From Manihot esculenta (Eukaryota > Streptophyta > Magnoliopsida > Malpighiales > Euphorbiaceae): a stretch of DNA of 64,000 nucleotides. This document shows, one piece after another, positions 42,215 to 53,395 of this stretch; position 1 is the first letter of the stretch; each line of letters opens with the position of its first letter. The stretch is taken from NCBI RefSeq assembly GCF_001659605.2, contig NC_035173.2, positions 14,470,945 through 14,534,944 on the forward strand. Direction: 5' to 3'. The translations under genes were made by a program, and so were the position numbers. The notes beneath the pieces are model-generated. The model did no database searches. It was not told where the DNA came from and saw only the letters and a list, made by a program, of their open reading frames with translations.

Positions 42215-44185
42215 GTTATTTTGTCTCACCACCAAAACCATTATCTCTTCACGTGATGTTATTTTTATGGAAAATATTTTTCCTTTTCATTTTGATCAAC
42301 CTACAGATGCCACAAATTTTGTTTTGCCTACTTGCATTTCTGATACTGATTACACACCACATCATCTGCCACTGATATTCAAATTGTCGACTCTGCCCCT
42401 GCACTTAGTACAGAATCCACAGTTACTGACACCAATGTCCCTTCGGGCAATGATGGTCAAATTTCTTTGGAAGGTGAGACAGCTTTGCAAATAGTTCCTG
42501 CACCTCCATCACAGGTTCGGCGCAGTACAAGGTCAAAGAAACCTCCTGCCTGGTTCGATGATTATGTTACCAATACTTCTTCCACTTCCCGCATAAATTT
42601 TTCCTCTTCCCACGTCACTTTTATTGCCAATCTATCTAAAGTTAAAGAGCCTTGCAATTATAATGATGCTAAAAATAATTTGAATTGGGTGAATGCTATG
42701 CGTACTGAATTGGATGCTTTAGAAAAAAATAATACTTGGATATTAACTGCTTTGCCTCCTAATACTAAACCTGTTGGTTGTAAGTGGGTGTACAGGGTTA
42801 AATATCATGCAGATGGAAGCATAGACCGCTACAAAGCTAGACTCGTTGCCAAGGGGTACAATCAGTTATTGGGTCTAGATTATAATCAAACATTTTCTCC
42901 GGTGGCCAAACTTGTTACTGTGCGTGTTTTCTTGACTGTAGCTGCTGCATATTCATGGCACGTTAAGCAATTAGATATTAATAATGCATACTTGCATGGC
43001 TTTCTTGATGAGGACATTTATATGCAAGTTCCTCCTGGTTATGACAAAGCTGAAGTCGGGCAAGTTTGTAAGTTGCAACGATCACTTTACGGGTTGAAGC
43101 AAGCTGGCCGACAATGGAATAAAGAATTAACCGCAAGTTTGCTGTCCCAGGGGTTTAAACAGTCTTCTTTTGATCATTGTCTTTTTACGAAAGGTACCGG
43201 AGATACTTTTATTGCTCTATTGGTTTATGTTGATGATTGTTTGATTGCTAGTCCATCTGCTGCACTAATTTCTTCCTTGAGGCATTATTTGGACAAGAAA
43301 TTCACCATTAAGGATCTCGGTGATGTCAAGTATTTTTTGGGCATTGAAGTCGCACGCACTGATACTGGCATGATGTTAACTCAACATAAGTTCATCACTG
43401 ATATTATTTCTGATACTGGTTTGCAAGATGCCAAGGTTGCAGGCAGTCCTTATATTCAAGGTGTTAAATTAACGGCGGACATGGGACAGCCATTGCAAGA
43501 TGTTGAGAGTTATAGACGACTTGTTGGTCGCTTACTTTATTTGTCCATGACACGCCCTGATATTAGTTATGCAGTTCAGCAACTTAGCCAATTCATGCAA
43601 GCTCCACGCACTATGCATCTCAAGGCTGCTCTTACTGTGGTTAAGTACTTAAAGGGTACACGTTTTATTGGCTTATTTTTACCAGCTACCAATGATCTCA
43701 AAATTCGGGCATTTTCTGATGCCGATTGGGCGACCTGTACAGATTCTCGTCGTTCCATCACAGGATATTGTATTTTTCTTGGCACCTCTTTGGTTTCTTG
43801 GAAGACTAAGAAGCAATCTACAGTTAGTCGATCTTCTGCTGAATCTGAGTATCGAGCTATGGCTACTACCGTTTGCGAGCTTCAATGGTTAACTTCTCTT
43901 TTGACAGATTTTCATATTTCTGTTGCTAAACCTATACCACTTCATTGTGATAATAAGGCTGCTATTCATATCGCTGCAAATCCTGTGTTTCATGAACGCA
44001 CCAAGCATATTGACATTGATTGTCATGTGGTTCGGAATCAAATACAAGCTGGTCTTATTCACACACCATATCTTCCTTCATCCATGCAGTTGGCTGACAT
44101 GTTCACCAAGACTTTACCTTCCCATTCTTATCATGATTTTGTTTCCAAGCTTGGATTGGTTGTTTTTTCATCACCTCCAGCTTGA
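42185..44185 (+). pseudogene. Copia integrase end, reverse transcriptase and RNase H
   Basis: From 42185 to about 42350 one frame gives GYAQNQKAYKLFCLTTK and DVIFMENIFPFHF. After a second shift a long frame (open through 42467-44185) gives the linker RRSTRSKKPPAWFDDYV, reverse transcriptase (GCKWVYRVKYHADGSIDRYK, LDINNAYLHG, LLVYVDDCLIAS) and RNase H (FSDADWATCTDSRRSITGYC, RSSAESEYRAMA, LHCDNKAAIHIA), ending with a short hydrophobic tail. The RT active-site YVDD is intact. There is no ATG at the start of this frame. It depends on the upstream one, so the shifts inactivate the polyprotein. Confidence 0.87.
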
Positions 44186-44193
44186 GGCGGGGG

Positions 44194-44465
44194 TATAAAG
44201 GATATGTGATATGTCCTTTGACTATGTCTGCAAAATCCTGTAAAATCCCGACTATATCTGTAAAATCCTGTAAAATCCCGTTAGAATAGTTCTTTTAACT
44301 AATTGTTAACACACACTCCTTCTTTACTTAGGACTATGACTCTGTATATATATATATGTAAATTGCAGTAGTACAAATATAATAAGAAATTACAGAGGCA
44401 GCTTCAATCTTGAGCTCCTCTTCCAAATGAATATTAGTTTTTGCCGGCTTCTTCGATCCTCTTGA
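44194..44465 (+). repeat. Copia 3' LTR
   Basis: 272 bp, indistinguishable from the 5' LTR. It is followed by the duplicated target GGCGA. Confidence 0.9.
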
Positions 44466-44470
44466 GGCGA

Positions 44471-45746
44471 TGATGTTAACAAATCATTACTTGTTGGTTG
44501 TTTGATGAAATTTGCAATTTTAGATTTCACTCTTTGATTTCTTATAGCTACTTTTTCAGCCTTTGTGTATTCCAGAAGAACTTCCTCTCTCTCTCTATCC
44601 GTTGCATATATAATAGATATAATCTCCTATATCCATCATTGATTATACACTTCCTTGTAGATATTATCATTGAATAAGGATTGACTTTTAGGCATTCACC
44701 TTTTTTCCATGTTCCACGTAGCTGCATGTTTTCTCAATTTCTCTTTTCATTCACTTTTATTTTGATGCTATAAATGTTTATTTTGATGTTTGCTCAATCA
44801 TCATCATTTTAGTTCTTTTATACATGTAGGTTAGTGTTTGTGAATTTGCTAACTTTTTTTTTTTTTTTTCTGTTACTAACACTTTTTTATTGGTTTATGC
44901 TTTTAGTTTTTTTATCTATCTTTTAGATATCTCACCTTCTGCTACGCACATCAACTAATTTACGCTAATATCATCATTTGATCACTGTCTTCAAAATAAA
45001 TAGCCAAATCATTATTGCAATTACATATTTTATTTTGTTATTAAAATTTCTTTAACTTTCCACTCCAATCATAAATTAGTAAAAACTTTTTAAAATCTCC
45101 AAAAACACTACTCGACAACAGTAATGCTAATAAATTTTTGGACCCCATTAAATTTACTCCTCTCTATCCTTTGCTTTCTAATATATCGCTCTAATTATAT
45201 AAAAAGCTAATAAATCTTGGACCCTGTCTAATTGCTTTTCCCCTCAAGAATTTGCATCATTAAACACCAAGAAGAATAATACCTTCAATTGGGTTGTAAT
45301 CCTATTTTAGAAACTTATCATAAAAACCTATTTTTTGGACAATATATTTATCTAAAAAGTAATTATTCAATGTATGCATTTGTTAAAATTATTTTAGCTT
45401 TATTGAATTAATTGTATCCTTCTTATTGTAGTTTTAACTTTTTATTCTTTTATTGCCATGTAACTTGCCATGAATCAATTCTGTTTACAAGTTCTACCTT
45501 TTTTTGCTCTAATATGTAGCAATCGTTTGTTTCTCAACATTTCTTATGTTGATTAGACTTTAATAATATTTTTTCAATTGGTCCTGCAGTAAAGGATGGT
45601 TAAGTAGGGTTGCTAAGACTTATTTTGTTTTTGAATTCTAATAAAAGATCAATCATAAAAAAAAACTAGATTTATTGTATTTTATTGATCATATGAGATT
45701 ATAAATTGTAAAAATTATTAATGGTTTACCTATGATTTTTTAACTA
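44471..45746. other. AT-rich intergenic stretch
   Basis: No ORF, RNA gene or named repeat. There are several homopolymer runs (a 17-base T run near 44850) and scattered taatattt words. Confidence 0.5.
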
Positions 45747-45780
<34 letters not shown>

Positions 45781-45856
45781 GTTGTTGCTGCTGCTGCTGC
45801 TACTGCTCTTGCTGCTCTTGTTGCTGCTGCTACTGCTCTTGCTGCTGCTGCTACTG
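45747..45856 (+). repeat. Compound trinucleotide microsatellite (ATT)n-(GTT/GCT)n
   Basis: Around eleven ATT units pass into GTT and then CTG/CTT-type units with the imperfect higher-order word ctgctgctactgctcttg repeated. It is likely to vary in length between individuals. Confidence 0.9.
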
Positions 45857-45929
45857 CAAGCAAATGTACAATTTTTTTTCTTTATTAATTGAAGTTTTTG
45901 AATCTAATACTACTATAATGATGATATAT

Positions 45930-46720
45930 TGATGCGTATATAAAGAGGGTAATAGTGAATTGGAGTTATCATAATAATAAAGTATTCAGTCTATAAAACT
46001 CTAAATCATAACAAATCAAGTTACCATCGATTAATTCAATGATTATGAGATGAGAATTATACTTGGAAAGTATGAGATAATGAGAAAATAAGACACAATC
46101 TCTTCAATACATGTAGACACATAATACAATTTTAAATCGCGTAATGCATGTATGATCAAATTGCACTTAGGCTCATTTTATTGTTTTGACATTTTAGTAT
46201 TTTATTAGACTTATTTAAAATTAATTTGACCTAATTTAGAAGCCAAATTCGTACAGTCCTATTAGAAAGAAGATTTATCTAACACAGTTTAAAAGCAAAA
46301 CCTTTAATGTAATCTTGATTTGACTATTTGATTAGACTCTTTCTATATTAGAATTAAACCTTTCTACACTAGAATTAGGATTTAAAGGGTATAAAAATGC
46401 CCTTAAGGTGGCAGCCACAAATTATCAATAAGATAAAGAAATTGATATTTTTTTCTATAATGAGAATTTATTCTTAGAACTTTGGTTTTTCTTCGTTGTA
46501 TAGAAACTGATCAAGGTTCAATCTTGTGGTGTTTTAATATGGATTTCCTCATTCCCTACTTAGTTAACTTATCAAGAATTTCTTGTGGCGTTTTCTATTT
46601 AGAATCGCTTGATTATTTACATTTCTAATCACATTAGTTGATTAGGGTTGTGGTAGAGTAACCTTTGTAAATTATCTAAGTCTCGTTCTAGATCACATGT
46701 TAATCCTAGGTTCCGCATTA
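45930..46720 (+). repeat. TRIM-like element, 5' LTR
   Basis: 791 bp. Blocks shared with the 3' LTR include aataaagtattc.gtctataaa, cgcgtaatgcatgtatg, aatatggatttcctca, and ttaacttatcaagaatttc. The last bases (ttccgcatta) correspond to ctacatca of the 3' LTR. Confidence 0.7.
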
Positions 46721-46722
46721 AT

Positions 46723-46734
46723 TAGTATCAGAGC
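46723..46734 (+). other. PBS-like site of the TRIM-like element
   Basis: TAGTATCAGAGC differs by one base from the initiator tRNA-Met primer site and follows the LTR by two bases. Confidence 0.6.
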
Positions 46735-46893
46735 TTGGTAGTACATAAATTCCTATTTATCTACGTTTTCTTGTTTTTGGTAGTAGATAAATTCCTATTT
46801 ATCTACGTTTCCTTGTTTTCTTATTTACTTTTAATTTCTTTATTTTATTTCAGCTATTGAATCCATTATTCATTTGTTTCAGTTTTATCTCAT

Positions 46894-47232
46894 TTGTTTT
46901 TCAAAAAAAAAAGAAAAGAAAAAAATTCATTTCAATTGTGTGAGGTTTTAAAAAAAAAAAGAAAAAATAAGAAAGGAGAGATGTCAAAATTCATTACTTC
47001 ATTTGAGAAATTTCAATTTGAATTCAATAATTTCATGAAAATCTTAGAGAAAGCCAACTATAAAGAGAATACAAGAGCCACCAATAATGATATAGACCAA
47101 TTTGAAAACAGCAAAAAAGGTGATTTTGAATCCAAACATTATCATATAGAAGAAGGCCAAGAAGATGAAATAGAATCTCCTTTAATAGATCAAAGTCATG
47201 ACAATCAAGTTGCTTTTGAGATTGTTACTTAA
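46894..47232 (+). CDS. Short hypothetical ORF in the TRIM-like interior
   Basis: In-frame ATG 46981 opens 83 codons (MSKFITSFEKFQFEFNNFMK, then an acidic, Asp/Glu/His-rich tail ending with a TAA at 47230). It could be a vestige of a gag N-terminus because it lies between PBS and 3' LTR, but no gag motif is visible. Chance is possible. Confidence 0.25.
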   Translation: MFFKKKRKEKNSFQLCEVLKKKRKNKKGEMSKFITSFEKFQFEFNNFMKILEKANYKENTRATNNDIDQFENSKKGDFESKHYHIEEGQEDEIESPLIDQSHDNQVAFEIVT

Positions 47233-47325
47233 GAACACAAGTCCGAAGATGAGTATGTACATCGATCATTTTCTTACTATGATGCTTGTTCATTCGAGGA
47301 CAAATCATCTTGAGAATGGAGGAAT

Positions 47326-49187
47326 TGATATGTGTATAACATAGTAGTAATTTTTAATAATTTGAAGTGTATTGGAGTTGTTATACTAATAAAGTATTCG
47401 GTCTATAAAGCTCCAAATAATGACAAGTCAATTTTCAATCAACTAATTCAAGACTTATGAGATGAAAACTATATTTCAAAAGTATGGGATAATGAGAAAA
47501 CAAGTCATAATATTTTCAATACATATAGACATTGATGCGGAATCCTAAATCAACTCGTAATAAAAAAACTCCGTCACACAACTTAATAAAGAACGAGATA
47601 AATATATTTCCCATAAGGTTGCTCTACCACACTCCTAATCAACTAATATAATTAGAAACGAAGATAATCAAGCGATTTCTACTAGAGAACGCTAAAAATT
47701 TTTTTTTGATAAGTTAACTAAGCATGGAGTGAGGAAATCCATATTAGAACGCTACAAGGTTGAACCTTGATAAGTTCTAAACAATGGAGAAGAACTAAAG
47801 TTGTAACAATAAATTCTCATTATGGAGAGAAATATCAAACCTTGACTTATCAACTTTTTTTTTTATCTCTTTCTTTTGCTTCTTTTTATTTTTTGTCTTT
47901 TTATTTTTTTTTACCGAATTGATCAAGAACGAAACTTAACTAATTTAACAACCAAAATTAAATCAACAAACACTCAAATAAGTTTAGACCCTAAACAAAT
48001 TAAACTAGCACATGACTTAAACTTCAGAAATAAAAAAAGCAAGAAAACTCAAATTTAAAATCCTAAACTAAGATAAATCAGAATTTATCTTAGTCTTTAA
48101 CTTTGATATCAATTCATGCAAAATTCAAAATCAACTCGTGATAAAAAATCCCATCACACAACTTGACAAAGAACGAGGTAAAGATATCTTCCATAAGGTT
48201 GCTCTACCACACCCCTAATCAACCAATGTGATTAGAAACGAAGATAATCAAGTAATTTCAGCTAGAGAACGATACAAGATTGAATTTTGATAAGTTGTTA
48301 AACATGGAGAAGAATCAAAGTTCTAATATGGATTTCCTCCATACTTAGTTAACTTATCAAGAATTTCTTGTGGCGTTCTAATATGGATTTTCTTCACGCT
48401 TAGTTAACTTACCAAGAATTCCTTGTGGTGTTCTCTAGCTAAAATCACTTGATTATCTTTATTTCTAATCACAATGGTTGATTAGGGGTGTGGTAGAGTA
48501 ATCTTATGGAATATATCTTTACCTCGTTCGTTGTCAAGATATGTAATGAAATTTTTTATCACGAGTTGATCTTGGATTCCACATCAGATGTACAATACAA
48601 TTTCAAATCACGTAATGCATGTATGGTCGAATTGCATTTAGACCTATTTTGTTATTTTAGTATTTTATTAGACTTGTTTAAAATTAATTTGACCTAATTT
48701 AGAAGCCAAATTCTTGCAGTCCTATTAAAAAGAAGATTTCTCCAATACAGTTTAGGAAAAAAATCTTTAATATAATTTAGGTTGGACTATTTGGCTAGAT
48801 ACTCTTCCTACACTGGAATTAGGGTTTGAAAGTTATAAAAACACCCTTAAAATGGCAGCCACGAAGCATCAATAAGATAAAAAAAACTGATATTTCTTCC
48901 ACAATGAGAATTAATTCTTAGAATTTTTTTCTCTCCATTGTTTAGCAACTTATCAAGATTCAACTTTGTGGCATTCTAATATGGATTTTCTCACTCCATA
49001 CTTAGTTAACTTATCAAGAATTTCTTGTGGCGTTCTCTAACTGCAAACACTTGATTATCTTCGTTTCTAATCACATTAATTTATTAGCAATGTAGTAGAG
49101 TAATCTTTGAAAATTATTTAAATCTCGTTCTTTGTCAAGTGTGTGTTGGGGTTTCTGGATCACGTGTTGATCCTGAATTCTACATCA
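47326..49187 (+). repeat. TRIM-like element, 3' LTR, interrupted
   Basis: Runs 47326-47532, then resumes 48587-49187. Together these give about 807 bp, matching the 791-bp 5' LTR. The resumption cgtaatgcatgtatgg at about 48610 aligns with 46140 in the 5' LTR. Confidence 0.68.
47533..48586 (-). mobile_element. Nested inverted relative inside the 3' LTR
   Basis: Starts TGATGCGGAATCCTAAATC and ends ATCTTGGATTCCACATCA, so its two ends are inverted repeats of at least 30 bp. Flanks gacat and gatgt are a decayed 5-bp duplication. 47533-47840 is the reverse complement of the host LTR's 3' half (46430-46720). 48112-48290 is another minus copy, and 48295-48586 a plus copy that folds back on it. A tract reading TTGATATCAAAG on the minus strand near 48110 may be a decayed primer site. 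It seems to be a rearranged minus-strand member of the same family. Confidence 0.5.
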
Positions 49188-49317
49188 TATATATAGTAAT
49201 TAAATCACAAACTTGTTTGAACAATTTTTATAAAATAGTATTATTTACATTTTTTATTGTAGAAAATAGAAAAAAGTTGGATGAATGAGAGGAAATAGTC
49301 GAACGAATATGTGGAAG

Positions 49318-50428
49318 TAGGGTAGAGCAGAGTTCGGTTCAAACTGAAATAATCAATCGAATCGAATTAAAATTGTGGTTTGATTTATTAGAAAATTCAG
49401 TTCGATTTTAGAAAATAAAAAATTAATTTAACTGAATGGAAATGATATATAAAAAGTATTAGCTTTATCTACATTATGAAGCTTATAGCATAATGGTTAA
49501 GTCTTATATTAGGCTTGTAAAAGTCTTGGTTTCAAATCCACAGTCCAAAAGGTCTTGGTTTTCAAACCCACAAAAAAGCAATTCTTTTTAACTTAATACT
49601 TATTAGATCTTAATTGTTCATTTTGATTAAAAAGATTTGGGTGCTTCAATATGTTAATATAAATTCATCTTTAATGCAAACCCAAACATTGTTTTTCCTC
49701 CTTTTCCTTATTTGCAGCCTTTATGTCCTTTATCCTCTCACCATTACTCTTGTTTATCTCGCCATCTCTCGTTTCACTGTCTCTCATCTCGTCGTCTCTC
49801 ATTTCATCTTCGAGCACTCTCTTCCTCATTTCGCCATCACTCTCTTTCTATCATGTTGTTGCTCGCTCTCTTCTTCGCCTTGCCATCATTCACTTGTGCT
49901 TTTATAGGCTCCGTCGTCCTATTGTGTTCATAGATCTTGGTTCATTGGTAATTGAAGCCCAATCGATGATGAGTAATCCATTAACTTGGATGTTTGTTGT
50001 GGCTTATATCATATGTAAATTTGTAACAAATTTCTTGAGTTATTTGACTTGTGGGGTTGTTGTTTATAATTTTAATTAGATTATTGAGTTGTGGTTATTT
50101 GAGTGTAGCAAAGATTAAAACTTTGTAATTTTGGGTTTGTTATAGATTAGATATTGTAGTTTTAGTGTTGCTATTTTGTGAATTAGATTTTAATTATCAT
50201 AATTTTTTAATACTGGAAAAAAAAATCCATAAAAGAAAGAAGGTTGACGATCAATCAAGGAAATGAACATCGAATAACCAAATCAAATCGAACTGAAAAG
50301 TTTAGTTTGATTCAACTCGGTTATTATTTTTAATCGGTTCAGTTTGATTTATTAGTTTTAATCAATTTAGTTTTCAGTTTTTCGGTTTGATTCGATTTTG
50401 AATCGAACCTACAGAATGCTCATTCCTA
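49318..50428. mobile_element. Expanded hAT-like MITE, 1111 bp, with internal cargo
   Basis: Ends TAGGGTAGAGCA and TGCTCATTCCTA, with flanks TGTGGAAG (49310-49317) and TGTGGATT (50429-50436), 6 of 8 matching. The outer 100-150 bp at each side have the AACCGAATCG-type blocks of the 35308 element. The centre, about 49470-50270, is unrelated and includes a SINE-like head and a 118-codon frame of tandem tctcat..cgtc words (49723-50079) without a recognisable domain. It is either an acquired fragment or nested insertions. Confidence 0.6.
49478..49560 (+). repeat. SINE-like tRNA-derived head (A box and B box)
   Basis: TAGCATAATGG at 49486-49496 resembles a pol III A box and GGTTTCAAATCC at 49528-49539 a B box, spaced as in a tRNA. 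The gcttatagcataatggtta start is like plant SINE heads. A second B-box-like ggttttcaaaccc follows at 49557. No full cloverleaf or 3' tail with target duplication was found. Confidence 0.35.
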
Positions 50429-50529
50429 TGTGGATTGCTTAAATGTTTCCATATATATTCAAGTAGTTGTACTTAACATTCTTTAAATTAAAAGTATAAA
50501 TAAGTTTTATACTTGATAAATTTATTACA

Positions 50530-51255
50530 GAGAAGCTTTTGAGCATGAAATTCTTGAGAAAATATTTGATGGTTATGGTGTGATGCTTGATGATGACGAA
50601 GAAGATGATGGAATGCACAATGTGATAAGTGATTTGAATAACTTTTAGATGATTATGAAGGTAATAATAATTTTACTTAAGTTAGAAAATCAGGTTAAAT
50701 AAGTTATTGGAGGAAGCTCAACAAGAATTATTTCCAAGTTATTTAAAATTTTTAACTTTATCTTTTATTGTAAAGTTACTCCACCTCAAGGTTTATAATA
50801 AATGGAGCAATAAAAGTTTTAACATGTTGTTGCAATTATATAAGGATGTATTGCTTAAAGGTGAGACACATCTAAAATCTCTTTATGAGGTAAAGACAAT
50901 ATTAAGAGATTTGGATTTGTGATATATTTCTATTAATGCCTATAAATATGATTGTGCGCTTTTTTAAAAAGACGTCGTAAATCATATAAAATGTGCAATT
51001 TGTGGTACATCAAGATGGAAAAGCAAGGAAAATTGCACATAAAATATTACGATATTTTTCATTAAAATTGTCGTTGTAAAGATTGTATGTCTAGAAAAAC
51101 TACTATAAATATGAGGTAATATAAGTACAAGTGCATGAGTGATGACAATGTAATGTGATATTCTGTATACTCTGAAGCATGGAATTAAGTTTCTATAGTT
51201 TGCAATGGGTCATCGTAACATTAGATTTGGACATGCTATTGATAGATTTTAAAAA
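50530..51255 (+). pseudogene. CACTA (En/Spm) TNP2-like transposase remnant
   Basis: Frames in succession give HEILEKIFDGYG, then EEAQQELFPSYLKFLTLSFI, VKLLHLKVYNKWSNKSFNML, ILRDLDL, YISINAYKYDCALF, and further right SEAW and IRFGHAI. This order is that of TNP2 transposases of CACTA elements (…KLYHLKCLNKWSNKSF…, Y…DAC.YDC.LF, D..AW..FD). It is broken by several stops and shifts. Terminal CACTA repeats were not found. It would have cut and pasted the element in its live state. Confidence 0.62.
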
Positions 51256-51647
51256 AATTTTATATATATTGAATAGGATGAATCTACTAATTTTTAGAGT
51301 TGATTCAATCAAATATTTTAAAAATAAATTTAAAAAAATTAATAAAACTAATATTAGCTGATCTCATAGTCAATATTATATTTTATTATAAATTTTATAT
51401 TTGCTTCATTCTTATAATTCATATAATTAATTTATTTTTTTATAGACAATGAAAATTGAATTTGTTAAATTTAACCGTATGATTAATATATTAGAATATT
51501 CATTTGAAAGAAAAAGATTTACATCATGATGATGAAATAAAAGGAATTAATAATGTTATTTTAATGTTCATAATAATTTTAAATTGAATATAATTTTAAA
51601 CCTAACTTCTTTTTTCCTTAAACCTAACTTCTTTTTTCCTCTTCCCC

Positions 51648-52553
51648 ATGGAAGACGATTTGCGTCAATTGACTATCGATGAAGAAGAAAAAGATGTTGT
51701 TGTCCATATTAAGAGCTTCAGGGATATTCCGATCGTCACTTATGATTTCTATATGGTGGGAATGTTTCTCACATGCAATCCAATCAATTTTCAGAATATG
51801 CAAACCTCTTTGACAGATTTATGGCATCCTTTAGAGGGGGTATCTATTATAGAATTAGAGGCAAAAAGATATCTGTTTTGATTTTTTAATAATGTTGATT
51901 TTGAAAATACAGGGAATGAGGACCCTTGGTTGTACAATCGATTCATGCTTGTTTGGAAGGGGATACAAGGTAATAAAAATCCTCTCCATATCCCTCTAAC
52001 TCATTCTGATTTTTGGGTTCTGAGTAAAGACCTCCCTTCTGGTTATTATAACGAGACGTTGGCTAAATGGGTCGAGGATTTTATTGGCCACTATAAAGAG
52101 TATGATATGAAAAATGTTTCAGCTATGTCGCTGGGCCCTATGAGAGTTAAAGTTTGTTTGGACATTTGGCAACCTTTGAAACGGCGGAAGAAGTTTGTTG
52201 GAGATGATGGTACTGTGTTTACTGTGAAGTTTCAATATGAAAAGCCGACTACTTTTTGCTATCTATGTGGGAAACCGAGTCATGTGGAGGCTTTCTGTGA
52301 CTTGCGGCTGAGGTTGAAGAAAGAAGATATCAAGTTTGGTTGGAGTGATTTCCTCAAAGCACCTGTTCGTCGAAACCAAAGACCGACAAGCCTGTGGCTA
52401 CGTGATTCCGGCAATTCTGCTCCTCCGGGATTTGTAGCAGAATTGACATCAACTAGCAATTTTGAAAACACTAATTTGGCAGAACATAATAGGCAATTCT
52501 CCTTATTTGGCAAAAGTCAACCCATTGTTATAGGTTTTCCTTCCTCTCAATAG
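51648..52553 (+). pseudogene. LINE ORF1 (DUF4283/zinc-knuckle type) with a single nonsense codon
   Basis: From ATG 51648 the frame is open to 52553 except for one TGA at 51879-51881, where the family usually has a coding residue (…KRYLF*FFNNVDFENTG…). Residues about 60-200 have the DUF4283 style (LVWKGIQGNKNPLHIPLTHS, FWVLSKDLPSGYYNE) and a zinc knuckle CYLCGKPSHVEAFC near residue 205, then a Pro/Ser-rich tail. Such ORF1 proteins bind the element's RNA. The early stop truncates it after 77 residues. Confidence 0.75.
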
Positions 52554-52647
52554 GATGCCTCTAACAACACCCTGCGAATGCGAATGTTAATTTGACAGGC
52601 AACAGTGAAGCGGCTCATCCCGTCAAAGGTAGGGATAGCCGAAAGCA

Positions 52648-53310
52648 ATGATCGTCCTATGTTGGAATTGTCGAGGACTCGGCAATCCTCGGACAGTTAA
52701 TGCATTGAAGGATTTGGTTACTAGTTACAAGCCGAACATTTTATTTTTTATGAATACAAAAGCTCTTAGTTCTCGTATGGAATTTTCTCGTAATTTTTTA
52801 CATTTTGATGGTTGCTTCTCAGTCAATAGACAAGGATTGGGAGGAGGCCTTTCATTAATGTGGAAGAGTCATGTGTCTGTTTTTGTGGTTGGCTTTTCTT
52901 CAAATTTTATTGATTCGGTTGTTTCGGAAGATAATGTTCAATGGAGGTTTACTAGTTATTATCGGTTTCCGGAATCGCAACGACGACATCAATCTTGGAA
53001 CCTTATTCGAGTTTTATCTCATAAAAACTCTCTTCCGTGGCTTTGTTCGGGAGACTTTAATGATTTATGCTGGAGAGATGAGGAAGAAAGAGGAGTATCT
53101 TTGCTAAATTATCTTATGCAGGGGTTTAGACAGACACTTGAGGAGCATCTTTGCCAAATTATCTTACGCAGAGGTTTGATTTTGAATGATTGTAAATCGT
53201 TGTTAGACTCTAAAACTGATATTTCTATTAGATTGGTTTGTTGTAATGCTATTCTAACTACTCATACTTTGGTTAGAGAATCTATTATGTATAATCGTCT
53301 CTCTGTTTGA
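52648..53310 (+). pseudogene. LINE ORF2 fragment: endonuclease joined to RNase H end
   Basis: MIVLCWNCRGLGNPRTVNAL begins an apurinic-like endonuclease domain with WNCRGLG and GDFND (residues about 5-11 and 137-141). After about residue 150 it jumps, over a diverged 50-bp tandem duplication, to LLDSKTDISIRLVC and TTHTLVRESIMYN, the end of a LINE RNase H. The reverse transcriptase is missing altogether. The A-rich tail near 53365-53395 may be the element 3' end. It is an internally deleted, non-autonomous LINE. Confidence 0.72.
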
Positions 53311-53395
53311 AATGACATATCTCTCTGTTTGATGAAATTTTATTAATACAATCAGTAGTTTTGCTTTTAAAAATACAAAATAAAAGGCTATTTTT

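Larger units (their letters stand above)
39509..44465 (+). mobile_element. Ty1/copia retrotransposon, 4957 bp, recent but frame-broken
   Basis: The two 272-bp LTRs (39509-39780 and 44194-44465) appear identical base for base, and the 5-bp target GGCGA is duplicated exactly (39504-39508, 44466-44470). The PBS TGGTATCAGAGC follows the 5' LTR, and the purine tract GAGGCGGGGG precedes the 3' LTR. Domain order gag-protease-integrase-RT-RNase H is that of Ty1/copia. The LTR ends read TATAAAGG...CCTCTTGA in place of TG...CA. Coding is interrupted by two frameshifts around 42.18 and 42.35 kb. Confidence 0.92.
45930..49187 (+). mobile_element. Short non-autonomous LTR retrotransposon (TRIM/LARD-like) with a nested insertion
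   Basis: A 5' LTR (45930-46720, TGATGCGTAT...), PBS-like TAGTATCAGAGC, a 590-bp interior and a 3' LTR starting TGATATGTG at 47326 and ending CTACATCA at 49187. The 5-bp target TATAT is repeated at both sides (45925-45929, 49188-49192). The 3' LTR is interrupted by a 1.05-kb insertion (47533-48586). The interior has one short frame and no reverse transcriptase or integrase. LTRs are clearly diverged, so it is old. Lineage is unknown. Confidence 0.72.

Noticed and set aside
49478..49560. A functional tRNA gene
   Set aside because: A and B boxes are present but acceptor and anticodon stems do not pair well, so it fits a SINE head better.
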